Assembly: GCF_020103725.1 (NCBI RefSeq) | Contig: NZ_JAHXBG010000028.1 | Span: forward strand, 84,172 to 148,171 | Length of the DNA: 64,000 nt | From: Hyalangium gracile | Lineage (GTDB): Bacteria > Myxococcota > Myxococcia > Myxococcales > Myxococcaceae | Reading direction: 5' to 3' | In this document: piece after piece, positions 18,262-28,038 of the stretch | Position numbering within the stretch: position 1 is the first letter of the stretch | Layout: each line of letters opens with the position of its first letter | Notes under the pieces: generated by a model | Seen by the model: only the letters and a program-made list of their open reading frames with translations | What the model was told of the DNA's origin: nothing | Databases searched by the model: none | Made by a program: the position numbers and the translations under genes

Positions 18262-19149
18262 ATGAAGATCGGTTTCGTAGGCCTGGGGAACATGGGCCTG
18301 GCGATGGCGAAGAACCTGCTGAAGGCAGGCCATGAGCTCGCGGTCTACAACCGCACCCAGGCCAAGGGCGAGTCGCTTCGAGCCGAGGGTGCCAGGGTCG
18401 CGGAGACGCCCCGGGAGGCGGCGCGGGGCGCGGAGGTCGTCTTCACCATGCTCGCGGATGATCGCGCGGTGGAGGCGGTGGTCTTCGGCGAGACGGGAAT
18501 CATCTCCGGGATGGAGAAGGGCGCGGTCCACATCTCGTCGAGCACCATCTCGGTGGCGCTCTCGGAGCGCATGGCCGAGGCGCACGCCCGCGCGAGCCAG
18601 GGCTACGTGTCCGCTCCCGTCTTCGGCCGGCCGGACGCCGCGGCGGCGAAGCAGCTCTGGGTGCTGGTGGCGGGCCCCGCCGCGGACGTGCAGCGCTGCC
18701 GGCCCCTGCTGGAGGCCGTGGGACGGGGCATGTCCCTGCTCGGAGAGAAGGCCTCCGCGGCCAACGTGGTGAAGCTCTCGGGCAACTTCCTGATCGCCTC
18801 GTTGATGGAGGCGCTCGGTGAGGCATTCGCCCTGACGCGCAAGGCCGGGGTCGAGCCGAAGACCTTCCTGGAGGTGTTCCAGTCCGTGTTCGCGAAGGGC
18901 CCCATCTTCGAGCGGTATGCCACGCTCATCGCCAACGCCCAGTATGAGCCCGCCGGGTTCGCGCTGCGGCTGGGGCTCAAGGACGTCGGGCTCGTCCTCC
19001 AGGCCGGGGGAGACGCCCAGGTGCCCATGCCGCTGGCCAGCCTCCTTCGAGACCACTACCTCGAGAGCGTGGCACGGGGGATGGGCGAGCAGGACTGGGC
19101 GGCGCTCGGGGCGCTGGCGGCGCAGCGGGCCGGCCTGGACAAGGATTGA
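18262..19149 (+). CDS. 3-hydroxyisobutyrate dehydrogenase-family oxidoreductase
   Basis: A 295-residue NAD(P)-binding beta-hydroxyacid dehydrogenase. The N-terminal Rossmann motif is GFVGLGNMGLAMAKNLL; NRT after strand 2 suggests NADPH preference, because Arg and Thr there bind the 2'-phosphate. Substrate-binding and catalytic signatures are SSSTIS, VSAPVFGRPDAA and the catalytic Lys in VVKLSGNFL. The family covers 3-hydroxyisobutyrate, glyoxylate/succinic semialdehyde and tartronate semialdehyde reductases; the exact substrate cannot be told from sequence alone. An RBS GGAGGGAGAGCC precedes the start. It follows the tyrA-like gene by 46 bases and ends at a convergent intergenic region that carries a palindrome. 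Confidence 0.86.
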   Translation: MKIGFVGLGNMGLAMAKNLLKAGHELAVYNRTQAKGESLRAEGARVAETPREAARGAEVVFTMLADDRAVEAVVFGETGIISGMEKGAVHISSSTISVALSERMAEAHARASQGYVSAPVFGRPDAAAAKQLWVLVAGPAADVQRCRPLLEAVGRGMSLLGEKASAANVVKLSGNFLIASLMEALGEAFALTRKAGVEPKTFLEVFQSVFAKGPIFERYATLIANAQYEPAGFALRLGLKDVGLVLQAGGDAQVPMPLASLLRDHYLESVARGMGEQDWAALGALAAQRAGLDKD

Positions 19150-19184
19150 CCCGCGAGGGAGGCCTGCCGGGCTCTGTTTCTACG

Positions 19185-19209
19185 AACTGGTCTGCTTGTC
19201 ATACCAGTT
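19185..19209. repeat. 25-bp palindrome, copy 1 (convergent intergenic)
   Basis: Arms AACTGGTCTG and CATACCAGTT surround a five-base centre (9 of 10 positions pair). It lies between two genes that converge. A second, perfect copy with the same arms and similar flanks (CGAACTGG before, GGCCG after) is at 33803-33827. The lack of a T-run argues against a simple terminator. The sequence resembles GntR/FCD-type operators (an AACTGGT...ACCAGTT pattern), but it is not near a start codon. Confidence 0.6.
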
Positions 19210-19218
19210 CGGCCGGAC

Positions 19219-20067
19219 TCAGGCCGAGGTGCCCGGTGGCGGCAGGTGCCGGGCGTCCGCCGAGGTGAGGTTGCCGAGCTCGGGGCCCTCGACGACCCGG
19301 GCGGCAATCGCCGCGGCCGTGGAGGCCGCCTCGGGTGCCGAGGCCCCGCGAGCCAGTGCCAGCGTGATGGAGATGCCGAAGACGTCGCCGGCACCCGTCG
19401 GGTCCACCTCGTTGGCGGGGGCCGCGGGGATCTCCCAGCGCTGGGCGCCCCGGCGCACCGTGGAGCCTCGCCGGCCCCGGGTCAGGGCCACGGTGAGGCC
19501 CTGGCGGGCCAGCTGCTCGGCCAGGAACTCGGACTCGGGGTGGTCCTCCTCGGAGAAGACGGCCACGCCCAGCCCGCGCGGAGGCTGCGAGGCCTCACTG
19601 GCGATGGTCGGCTCGACCACTCCTCCCGGACCCGGCTTGCGGAGCCAGCCCTGCAGCCCCGCGCAGATCAGCCGTGAGCCCAGCCCGTCCACGAGCGCGC
19701 GGTCGCACTCGCCCGCCACCGGCGCCACATAGGCCACCGGGATGTTGCGCCACTCGGGGGGAATGTCCTCGATGCGGATGGGCCGGGCCACCGAGCGCAG
19801 GATGACGCGCCGACGCGGGCCGCTGTAGTCGAGCTCGAAGGTCGTCACCTCCGGGCTCGGCACGACGTGGATCGAGAGCCGGGGGAGCGAGCGCAGGGGC
19901 GCCATCAGCGAGAAGTCGGCGGGCGCCGCGGTGACGAGCGCCGTCTCGATGCCCAGCGTCGCGGCGACTCGCGCGGAGAAGGAGGCGGCGCCGCCCAGGC
20001 GGGTCTCGCCCCGGATGAAGTCCCGGGTGACATGGCCGACGACGAGCAGCTCGGGGATTGAAGTCAT
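19219..20067 (-). CDS. PfkB-family carbohydrate kinase
   Basis: A 282-residue ribokinase-like sugar or nucleoside kinase. The N-terminal signature GGAASFSARVAATLG and the C-terminal PfkB signature DPTGAGDVFGISIT, with the catalytic-base Asp and the anion-hole GAGD, are intact. It phosphorylates a sugar hydroxyl with ATP. The start ATG (20065-20067) was chosen for MTSIPELLVVGHV, where the first strand begins. It is transcribed divergently from a sugar ABC transporter, 214 bases away; that arrangement suggests the kinase traps the imported sugar, as in Sinorhizobium frcBCAK (fructose). Substrate identity is inference. Confidence 0.85.
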   Translation of the reverse strand: MTSIPELLVVGHVTRDFIRGETRLGGAASFSARVAATLGIETALVTAAPADFSLMAPLRSLPRLSIHVVPSPEVTTFELDYSGPRRRVILRSVARPIRIEDIPPEWRNIPVAYVAPVAGECDRALVDGLGSRLICAGLQGWLRKPGPGGVVEPTIASEASQPPRGLGVAVFSEEDHPESEFLAEQLARQGLTVALTRGRRGSTVRRGAQRWEIPAAPANEVDPTGAGDVFGISITLALARGASAPEAASTAAAIAARVVEGPELGNLTSADARHLPPPGTSA

Positions 20068-20281
20068 GACGCCCCTAGCTACGCGAAATCCCCCACCGAC
20101 GTCGAGTGACCGGCGGCTGCCAGAGAGGATGTCCATCACCCGCAGTGTGGGGAGACCGGGCGAAATTCAGGGTTCCATGGAGGGGGTGTGTACGGGCTAG
20201 ATTGCGCCGCGCTGACCAACCAGGTGGGCCCGGAGAGGGGAACCCAGACGGGTTCCGTGGCCCGAACCAAAGGGGACATTC

Positions 20282-21304
20282 ATGCGTAACCACCCAAGAC
20301 TGCGGGCGCTGCTCGGCTCGATGGCCATCCTGCTTGCCGCGGCCTGCTCCAAGCCCGAGGCGCCCAAGCCGGCCGCCCCGGCGGGCACGACCGAGGCTCC
20401 GGCGTCCGCCGCGCCGGCGGCTCCCAAGAAGGACGTGAAGATCGCCGTCGTGACCCACGGCCAGGCGTCCGACACCTTCTGGTCCGTGGTGAAGAACGGC
20501 GTGGACAACGCCGCCAGGGATCTGGGCGTCACCGTCACCTACAACGCACCGCAGACCTTCGACATGGTGGCCATGAGCCGCCTCATCGACGCGGAGGTCG
20601 CCAAGAAGCCGGACGGCCTGGTGGTCTCCATCCCCGACTCCAACGCCCTGTCCCAGTCCATCAAGGCCGCGGTGGCCGCGGGCATCCCCGTCATCTCCAT
20701 CAACTCGGGCAGTGACGCCTACAAGCAGCTCGGCGTGCTGCTCCACGTCGGGCAGACCGAGTACGAGGCCGGCTTCGGCGGCGGCGAGAAGATGGGTGGC
20801 TCCGGCGTGAAGAATGCCCTGTGCATCAACCACGAGGTGGGCAACGCCTCGCTCGATCTGCGCTGCAAGGGCTTCCTGGACGCCATCACCAAGGCGGGCG
20901 GCACGGGCAAGGTGCTCGCGGTGAACGCGGCCGACCCCACCGACTCCCAGCAGAAGGTCACCGCCTCGCTGGCCGGTGGCGGCATCGACGGCATCATGAC
21001 CCTGGGGCCCCTGGGCTCCAACGCGGCGCTGGCGGCGCTCAAGCAGGCAGACAGCCTGGGCAAGGTGAAGCTGGGCACCTTCGACCTGACGCCGGACGTG
21101 CTCTCCGGCATCCGCGACGGCCAGCTGGAGTTCGCCATCGATCAGCAGCAGTACCTGCAGGGCTACCTGCCGATCGTGCTCCTGTCCCAGTACAAGCAGT
21201 TTGGCGTGCTGCCGGCCGGTGGCATCCTGCCGACGGGCCCTGGGTTCGTGACCAAGGAGAACGCGGCTCGGGTCATCGAGCTGAGCAAGCAGGGCATCCG
21301 GTAG
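20282..21304 (+). CDS. Sugar ABC transporter, substrate-binding lipoprotein
   Basis: A 340-residue periplasmic sugar-binding lipoprotein of the RbsB/PBP1 type. The leader ends [10 protein letters not shown], with the lipidated Cys at 22, followed by an Ala/Pro linker. Mature domain features: [44 protein letters not shown] and [18 protein letters not shown], the last typical of the ribose/fructose/xylose-binding cluster. It delivers a monosaccharide to the permease encoded next. Stop TAG is seven bases from the permease ATG. RBS AAAGGGGACATTC is present. It heads a three-gene operon with the permease and ATPase. Confidence 0.92.
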   Translation: MRNHPRLRALLGSMAILLAAACSKPEAPKPAAPAGTTEAPASAAPAAPKKDVKIAVVTHGQASDTFWSVVKNGVDNAARDLGVTVTYNAPQTFDMVAMSRLIDAEVAKKPDGLVVSIPDSNALSQSIKAAVAAGIPVISINSGSDAYKQLGVLLHVGQTEYEAGFGGGEKMGGSGVKNALCINHEVGNASLDLRCKGFLDAITKAGGTGKVLAVNAADPTDSQQKVTASLAGGGIDGIMTLGPLGSNAALAALKQADSLGKVKLGTFDLTPDVLSGIRDGQLEFAIDQQQYLQGYLPIVLLSQYKQFGVLPAGGILPTGPGFVTKENAARVIELSKQGIR

Positions 21305-21311
21305 GCAGTCC

Positions 21312-22291
21312 ATGCGCAGAATCCTCCACCGCCCCGAGTTTGGAGCAGCCTGCGGCGTCATCGCCGTGTGGGCCTTCTTCGCGCTCTACGCCGGCGGCTC
21401 CGGCTTCATGTCCCAGGCCGGATCCGCCACGTACCTCGAGATCGCCTCCGAGCTCGGCATCCTGGCCGCCGCCGTCTCGCTGCTGATGATCGCGGGCGAG
21501 TTCGATCTCTCGGTCGGCTCGATGATCGCCGCCAGCGGCATGACGATCTCGCTGCTCTGCGACCGGCTCGGCTGGTCCATCTGGGCCGCGATCGCGGTGG
21601 CCATGGTGCTGGCGCTCGCGGTGGGGTTCGCCAACGGCATCATCGTCGTCCGGACGGGGCTGCCCTCGTTCATCGTGACGCTCGGCTCGCTGTTCATGCT
21701 GAGCGGCTTCACCATCGGCATGACGCGCCTCATCACCGGGCGCACCCAGGTCGGCGGGCTGCATGAGACGCTCCACTACGAGTCGGCGCGGGCCATCTTC
21801 GCCAGCCGGATCGGCGGCTACTCCGTGTCCGTCCTCTGGTGGGTGGCCATCACCGCGCTGGCCACCTGGGTGCTGCTGCGCACCCGGTTCGGCAACTGGA
21901 TCTTCGGTGCTGGAGGAGCCCCCGACGCCGCGCGCAACCTGGGCGTCCCGGTCCGCCGCGTGAAGATCACCCTCTTCATGACGACCGCGTTCTGCGCGTG
22001 CCTCATCGCCACGTTCCAGGCCGTGAAGTTCACCGGCGCCGACGTGCTGCGCGGCACGGGCAAGGAACTGGAGGCCATCCTCGCCGCGGTGCTGGGCGGC
22101 ACCTTGCTCACGGGCGGCCACGGCTCGGTCATCGGCGCCGCGTTCGGGGCGCTCATCTTCGGAATGGTGCAGCAGGGCATCGTCTTCGCGGGCGTGGACT
22201 CCGACTGGTACAAGGTGTTCCTCGGGGTGATGTTGCTCAGCGCGGTGCTCGTCAACACCTACGTCCGCGGCCGGATGGTGGAGGCCCGGCG

Positions 22292-22295
<4 letters not shown>
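21312..22295 (+). CDS. Sugar ABC transporter permease (RbsC/FrcC-type)
   Basis: A 327-residue inner-membrane permease with about 8-10 hydrophobic helices, for example [24 protein letters not shown], whose GEFDLSVG segment is the conserved cytoplasmic-side signature of ribose-type permeases. It also has [22 protein letters not shown], the second family signature. It forms the transmembrane channel, normally as a homodimer, for the sugar bound by the upstream lipoprotein. Its stop TGA overlaps the ATG of the ATPase gene (ATGA at 22292-22295), so translation is coupled. Confidence 0.92.
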
Positions 22296-23122
<827 letters not shown>

Positions 23123-23141
23123 GGCCCAGGCCGCGGCGGCG

Positions 23142-23939
23142 CTACTTTCCGGGCTGGATCGCCGAGACGATGACGAAGACGATGGCCAGGTAGGCGCCGC
23201 AGGACACCACGGTGCCGAGCACGGGAACCAGGAGCGCTCCGGCCGCGGCCTTGCCGGCCGTCAGGCGGTGCATCCCCTTGTAGGCGTGGACCTTGGCCAC
23301 CAGGCACCAGAACGGGGCCACGTACAGGCCGCAGAAGGGCAGCAGCCCGAGCACGAGCGGAGCCTGGGCGAACGCCGCGGCGCGCACGGTGGTCTCGAAC
23401 GACCGGGGCTTGCCGATCATCCGCAGCACCACGTGATCCAGGGCGGCGATGAACACCGCCATGGCCATCCCGAACAGCGGGGCCAGCACCGTGAAGGTGC
23501 CGTAGGTGCCCACCATCATCGCCTTGAAGGGAACCGGCGTCTGCACGGCCGTATCGGGCGTGGGCATCACCCCCACGAAGATGGTGAAGAGCAGGAAGGT
23601 GGTGAAGTAGCCGAAGAAGTTCGCGATGCCCGCGAACAGGAACGCGCCCCCGAGATCGCCCTGCGTCCGGGTGCTCGCGAAGGTCATCCCGGGCCGGAGC
23701 ATGATCGGGCCCACCGACTTGAACCACGCCCGGAAGATGCCCAGCTCCTTGCGGTTGTCCCAGGGCAGCCGGTGGAGCGCGTCACGCTCCACGCAGGCCG
23801 AGCAGAGGGGCTCGCCCGCGGCTGAGTCGCCGAGGCACTGCTCGCACGCGAAGGTCCCACAGCGCGCGCAGATCTGCAGCGCCTGGCGCTCGGGGTGCAC
23901 CGCGCACGTGGCCTGGAGGCTGCCTTCCATCCCGTTCAT
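23142..23939 (-). CDS. Yip1-family membrane protein with B-box zinc finger
   Basis: A 265-residue membrane protein. The N-terminus carries a B-box-like zinc finger: Cys/His pairs in CAVHPERQALQICARCGTF, then CEQC, then CSAC. Five hydrophobic helices follow (FLFAGIANFFGYFTTFLLFTIFVG, GTFTVLAPLFGMAMAVFIAAL and others), in the Yip1/YIF1-type arrangement. Bacterial Yip1 proteins of this layout are common in myxobacteria but have no known function. It ends 19 bases from the convergent ABC ATPase gene and starts three bases after the end of the endonuclease III gene, so the two may be cotranscribed. Confidence 0.8.
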   Translation of the reverse strand: MNGMEGSLQATCAVHPERQALQICARCGTFACEQCLGDSAAGEPLCSACVERDALHRLPWDNRKELGIFRAWFKSVGPIMLRPGMTFASTRTQGDLGGAFLFAGIANFFGYFTTFLLFTIFVGVMPTPDTAVQTPVPFKAMMVGTYGTFTVLAPLFGMAMAVFIAALDHVVLRMIGKPRSFETTVRAAAFAQAPLVLGLLPFCGLYVAPFWCLVAKVHAYKGMHRLTAGKAAAGALLVPVLGTVVSCGAYLAIVFVIVSAIQPGK

Positions 23940-23942
23940 CCC

Positions 23943-24575
23943 CTACACCCCGATCTTCGGGCAGAGATCGTTCAAGGGGCACTCCTCGCACTTCGGCTTG
24001 CGCGCCGTGCAGGTGTACCGGCCGTGGAGCACCGTCGCCGGACCGAAGAAGGTCCACTGGTCCTGGGGGACCAGCTTCATGAGATCCTTCTCGATCTCCT
24101 CGGGCTTCTCCTTCTTGGTGAGCCCCAGGCGCTGGCTGACCCGCGCCACGTGGGTGTCCACGATGACGCCCGAGGGCAGGTTGAAGGCGGTGTTGAGGAC
24201 GACGTTGGCCGTCTTCCGAGCCACGCCCGGCAGCGTCACCAGCTCATCGATCGTGCGGGGCACCTCGCCGGAGAACTTCACCAGCAGCTCGCGGCTCATG
24301 CTCTGCACGGACTTCGCCTTCTGTTTGTAGAAGCCCGTGGGCTTGAGGTCCTCCTCGAGCTCCGGAGTGTTCGCCTCGGCGAAGGCCTGCGGGCCCGGGT
24401 ACTTCTGGAAGAGCGTGGCGGTGACCCGGTTGACGCGCTCGTCCGTGCACTGCGCGGCCAGGATGGTGGCCACGAGCAGCTCGAAGGGCGTGGACCAGTT
24501 GAGCTCGTAGCGCGCATCCGGGTGGGCCTGACGCAGGCGCTCGAGCAGGGACGGGACGATCTTGGCGGGAGGCAT
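23943..24575 (-). CDS. nth: Endonuclease III
   Basis: A 210-residue DNA glycosylase/AP lyase for oxidised pyrimidines in base-excision repair. The helix-hairpin-helix reads LPGVARKTANVVL with catalytic Lys121; the catalytic Asp is Asp140 in VIVDTHVARV. The C-terminal [4Fe-4S] cluster is intact with Cys189, Cys196, Cys199 and Cys205 (spacing C-x6-C-x2-C-x5-C). The length matches E. coli Nth (211). The start at 24575 is the first codon of MPPAKIVPSLLERL. The gene is upstream of the Yip1 gene on the same strand. Confidence 0.96.
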   Translation of the reverse strand: MPPAKIVPSLLERLRQAHPDARYELNWSTPFELLVATILAAQCTDERVNRVTATLFQKYPGPQAFAEANTPELEEDLKPTGFYKQKAKSVQSMSRELLVKFSGEVPRTIDELVTLPGVARKTANVVLNTAFNLPSGVIVDTHVARVSQRLGLTKKEKPEEIEKDLMKLVPQDQWTFFGPATVLHGRYTCTARKPKCEECPLNDLCPKIGV

Positions 24576-24656
24576 GGCGTGTGACCGACAGGGTAGTCCA
24601 TCGAGACGGAGGAATCGATCGCGGAGCGCTCCCTCCGTCCCGGTCTCCCGGTCGTC

Positions 24657-25979
24657 CTACGCCACGGCCTCATCTCCGGTAGACGTGACGGGGCCTTTGC
24701 GCATGGGCTGGGCCTTGCCGTAGGTCAGCGAGCGCCACACCCACTCGGTGGGGCCGAAGCGGAAGCGCGACAGCCACAGGTGGCTCAGGACGATCTGGAC
24801 CGCGAAGATGCCCACGGGGATGGCGATGACCACCACGGGCCTGAGCTTGCCGATGAAGCCGAGCCCATATCCATAGAAGACGAGCAGGCTGATGACGGTC
24901 TGGCTCAGGTAGTTCGTCAGCGCCATGCGGCCCACGGGGGCGAGCACCGAGAGCACTCGCTGCCAGGTGGGGCGCTGGAAGAGGAGGGCGAAGCCCGTCG
25001 CGTAGAAGGCCGCGAGCCCCAGCTCACCCAGCTGCCGCACCACCGTCATCACGAACGGCAGCCACGGCAGGCTGTCCGGGTCGAGCACCTTGCGGAGGAA
25101 GAGCTGCTGCAGCACCAGGTTGGAGCCGTTGCCGATCACGCCCGCCACGAGGCCCCAGATGAGCACCTTGCGCAGCAGGGGCCGGTGCTGGGAGACGTCG
25201 TGGAAGAGCCGGCTGCGGCCCGCCAGCAGGCCCAGGAGGAAGCGGCCCAGGAGCGGGAACAGGATGTACACCAGGGGCTTGATGAAGTCCCCGAAGTAGA
25301 AGGCGGCGTTGGCACGCACCACGTCGAAGTAGCCGCCCTTCGAGAAGGCCGCCAGGGTCTGGGCCTTGATGGCCTCGGAGTGCTCCTGGGCTGCCTTGGC
25401 GACGGCCTTGGCGCTCTCGGCCGAGCCGAAGAGCTCAGGCCACTTCTGGATGAAGAGCGTGACCAGGGGCACGAGGAGGGTGAAGGCAGCGGCCCAGAGG
25501 AGCAGCGTCTTGTCCGTGCGCTTGCGGAACAGGAGCAGCCCGAAGCCCAGCACCGCGTAGGTGCTGAGGATGTCTCCGAACCAGAGCAGGAACAGGTGCA
25601 CGAGGCCGATCGTCAGCAGCACCCCCAGCCGGCGGGAGTAGAGCGGGACGATGGAGGCCCCGCGCTTTTCGGCCCGATCCAGCTGCACCGCGAAGCCCAG
25701 CCCGAAGAGGAACGAGAAGAGGGTGATGAACTTCCCGAACACCAGGAACTGCACGGTGCGCATCATGACGACATCCACGAGCGCGGCGCTCTGCAACATG
25801 GCCTCGATCTGCGCGCGAGTCATGAAGACCCGTCCGCTGAACCACAGCGAGACGTTGGAGATGAAGACCCCGGCCAGCGCGAAGCCACGCAGCGCGTCGA
25901 GGAGTGCCAGGCGCTCGGTGCCTTCAACCGGGCGGGCCTCGGCGGACGGGAGCGTTGCAACGGGAGGGGAGGAGCTCAT
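24657..25979 (-). CDS. DUF418-family membrane protein
   Basis: A 440-residue inner-membrane protein with the hallmarks of the DUF418 family: ALLDALRGFALAGVFISN at the start, FSFLFGLGFAVQLDRAEK, PLYSRRLGVLLTIGLVHLFLLW, GPVGRMALTNYLSQT-like (here APVGRMALTNYLSQT) and HLWLSRFRFGPTEWVWRSLTYG at the end, which is the DUF418 signature. About 9-10 membrane helices are visible. Function is unknown; related acyltransferase-3 folds suggest a transferase, but this is only similarity in layout. I start it at ATG 25977-25979; a GTG at 26006 is in frame. Confidence 0.88.
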   Translation of the reverse strand: MSSSPPVATLPSAEARPVEGTERLALLDALRGFALAGVFISNVSLWFSGRVFMTRAQIEAMLQSAALVDVVMMRTVQFLVFGKFITLFSFLFGLGFAVQLDRAEKRGASIVPLYSRRLGVLLTIGLVHLFLLWFGDILSTYAVLGFGLLLFRKRTDKTLLLWAAAFTLLVPLVTLFIQKWPELFGSAESAKAVAKAAQEHSEAIKAQTLAAFSKGGYFDVVRANAAFYFGDFIKPLVYILFPLLGRFLLGLLAGRSRLFHDVSQHRPLLRKVLIWGLVAGVIGNGSNLVLQQLFLRKVLDPDSLPWLPFVMTVVRQLGELGLAAFYATGFALLFQRPTWQRVLSVLAPVGRMALTNYLSQTVISLLVFYGYGLGFIGKLRPVVVIAIPVGIFAVQIVLSHLWLSRFRFGPTEWVWRSLTYGKAQPMRKGPVTSTGDEAVA

Positions 25980-26160
25980 GTGACTCGAAGAAGCCGCCGA
26001 ACCCACGCCTGGCTGCTCGTATTCCCGGAAGGGAAGCGACCCATGGCGAGCGCCTGCTCTGCTGCCTGCCCTTCCATCACCCGAGCCCCGCTAGCAGGCT
26101 CGAAGAGGGCCCCCAGGCTGCCTACCTTGGGGCGAGGAGCCGTAAGGCAGGGGGGACGCG

Positions 26161-27021
26161 ATGAGGTGGCAAGGCGGGCGCCGCAGCACGAACATCGAGG
26201 ATCGTCGAAGGATGGGCGTCGGCCGTCCCCTGGCGGTGGGAGGCGGGGCCGCCGGTGTGGTGATCGCGCTCATCGTGATGCTGCTGGGAGGAGACCCCTC
26301 CGACATCGTCTCGCAGAGCCCCTCGGGGGGCGTGGGTGTGGGCGGCTCGGGACGGACGGTGGACCCCGCGCAGGATCAGCTCAAGGAGTTCGTCTCCGTG
26401 GTCCTCGCGGACACCGAGGACACCTGGCCCGGGCTGCTCGCGCCTCACGGCGTGGAGTACACCGAGCCGCGCATGGTCCTCTTCTCGGACGCGGTGCAGT
26501 CGGCGTGCGGCGTGGAGCAGAGCGCGGTGGGGCCGTTCTACTGCCCGCTGGACCAGCGCGTGTACCTGGACCTCACCTTCTTCGACGAGCTGGAGAGCCG
26601 CTTCGGCGCGCCGGGCGACTTCGCCCGAGCCTATGTGGTGGCGCACGAGGTGGGACACCAGGTGCAGAACCTGCTCGGCATCTCCGAGCGCGTCCACTCG
26701 ATGCGCAGCCGGATGAGGCCGGCGGAGGCCAACGCGCTGGCGGTGAAGCAGGAGCTCCAGGCGGACTGCTTCGCCGGCATCTGGGCCCACCACGCGCAGA
26801 AGCAGCGGGATGTGCTCGAGCTGGGAGACATCGAGGAAGGGCTGGGCGCGGCCTCGGCCGTGGGCGACGACACGCTGCAGCGGCAGGCGCGAGGCCGGGT
26901 CGTCCCCGAGTCCTTCACCCACGGCTCCGCCGCGCAGCGCGCCGCCTGGTTCCGCCGAGGCCTGGAGGAGGGCACCCTCCAGGCCTGTGACACCTTCAAC
27001 GCGCCTGCCCTGGGACAGTAG
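26161..27021 (+). CDS. Neutral zinc metallopeptidase (YpfJ family)
   Basis: A 286-residue protein of the putative neutral zinc metallopeptidase family (E. coli YpfJ). The start MRWQGGRRSTNIEDRRR is the family's usual N-terminus, followed by one membrane helix (GAAGVVIALIVMLL) and a low-complexity Gly linker. The zinc site HEVGH is at residues 162-166, inside VVAHEVGHQVQNLLG. Downstream KQELQADCFAGIW provides the family's third-ligand-region Glu. It is an inner-membrane-anchored periplasmic enzyme of unknown substrate. It converges on the next gene with a 9-base gap. Confidence 0.9.
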   Translation: MRWQGGRRSTNIEDRRRMGVGRPLAVGGGAAGVVIALIVMLLGGDPSDIVSQSPSGGVGVGGSGRTVDPAQDQLKEFVSVVLADTEDTWPGLLAPHGVEYTEPRMVLFSDAVQSACGVEQSAVGPFYCPLDQRVYLDLTFFDELESRFGAPGDFARAYVVAHEVGHQVQNLLGISERVHSMRSRMRPAEANALAVKQELQADCFAGIWAHHAQKQRDVLELGDIEEGLGAASAVGDDTLQRQARGRVVPESFTHGSAAQRAAWFRRGLEEGTLQACDTFNAPALGQ

Positions 27022-27030
27022 GGGCGCTGC

Positions 27031-27999
27031 TCAGCGCAGGCTCTTCCAGACGTGCTTCCACAGCATCGCGACTCCGAGCACCGAGTCGTGGAGGATGGCG
27101 TAGGTGACGTCCTGGAGCCGCCTGGCTCCGCTCGGGCCGCTGAACACGGCCTTGAAGGCCACGCGCTCCGGGCCATCGAAGGGGAACTGCTCGGGAGGCA
27201 CCAGCAGGCAGTTGAGGGCGAACGAGGCCCGGCAGATCTGGATGATCTCCTCCCAGACGTTCTTCTTCAGGGAGGGGATCTTCGACGGCAGCTCCAGCGG
27301 GAAGGCCTTCACCGCGGCGGTGAGGAGCTCCGCGGCAGGCACCTGCTCCACCTTGTCCGGGTTCGGGAAGGCGTCGAGCTGGTCATCGAAGTGCTTCTCC
27401 CAGGCGGCATGCAGGGGCGCGTCATACCTGGCGAGCACGCGGGCGTCGGCATGGCAGGGCATCTGCGCGTCCGCGGCGAAGTGGCTCATCATGAAGAAGT
27501 AGAGCGCCGCCTGGGTGACGGAGGTCTGCGCGTCCTTGGGGAAGGGGAGCTTCTCCGGGACGATGTCATCGAGCACGCTCTGGAGCTGGGCGTCTCCCAG
27601 CAGGAGCAGATCAGTGAGCGCCGTCGCGAGCCCCGCCGCGCAGTCCGCCGGGTGCCGGCCGGGATCGCAGTCCCCGCGATAGGGGCGCGTCCAGAAGTCC
27701 GCGGGCAGCTGCTCCATGAAGCCGGTGAGCTTGCGATGCGGCCCGAGCTTCCTGCACGTCTCCTCGCGGCTCTGGATGAAGCGGACGGCGTCGGCTCCGG
27801 CGTAGGGCTTCATCTTCAGCACGTGGTTCTGCGTGCTGCCAGAGCCGTTCTTGAAGTACTTCTCGTCCGGCAGCCAGGCGCCGATGGCGACGCGGGACAC
27901 CAGCGGGCGCAGCAGGGCCGCGAGCGTGGCGGTCTCTTCATCTCGCGCGAGCAGGTCCACGGCGCGAACGGCGATCCAGATATGGCTCTTCTTCTTCAT
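27031..27999 (-). CDS. Zinc-dependent phospholipase C-like protein
   Basis: A 322-residue protein that looks like the Zn_dep_PLPC/S1-P1 nuclease fold. The N-terminal KSHIWIAVRAVDLLARD resembles the family THIWIAEEA start, with a His ligand at residue 6. GAWLPDEKY offers the next Asp, and HFAADAQMPCHADARV gives the HxxxD plus His zinc-ligand block. There is no signal peptide, unlike the secreted phospholipases. Family assignment rests on these motifs only. It converges on the YpfJ-like gene. RBS is not obvious. Confidence 0.55.
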   Translation of the reverse strand: MKKKSHIWIAVRAVDLLARDEETATLAALLRPLVSRVAIGAWLPDEKYFKNGSGSTQNHVLKMKPYAGADAVRFIQSREETCRKLGPHRKLTGFMEQLPADFWTRPYRGDCDPGRHPADCAAGLATALTDLLLLGDAQLQSVLDDIVPEKLPFPKDAQTSVTQAALYFFMMSHFAADAQMPCHADARVLARYDAPLHAAWEKHFDDQLDAFPNPDKVEQVPAAELLTAAVKAFPLELPSKIPSLKKNVWEEIIQICRASFALNCLLVPPEQFPFDGPERVAFKAVFSGPSGARRLQDVTYAILHDSVLGVAMLWKHVWKSLR

Positions 28000-28038
28000 G
28001 GGAGCGCTCCGGGAGGTTTCAGGTAGGGAGGCGGGGCG

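Noticed and set aside
24780..26990. A 736-codon plus-strand frame across the DUF418 gene
   Set aside because: Charged, low-complexity composition typical of a shadow frame in high-GC DNA; it overlaps two well-supported genes.
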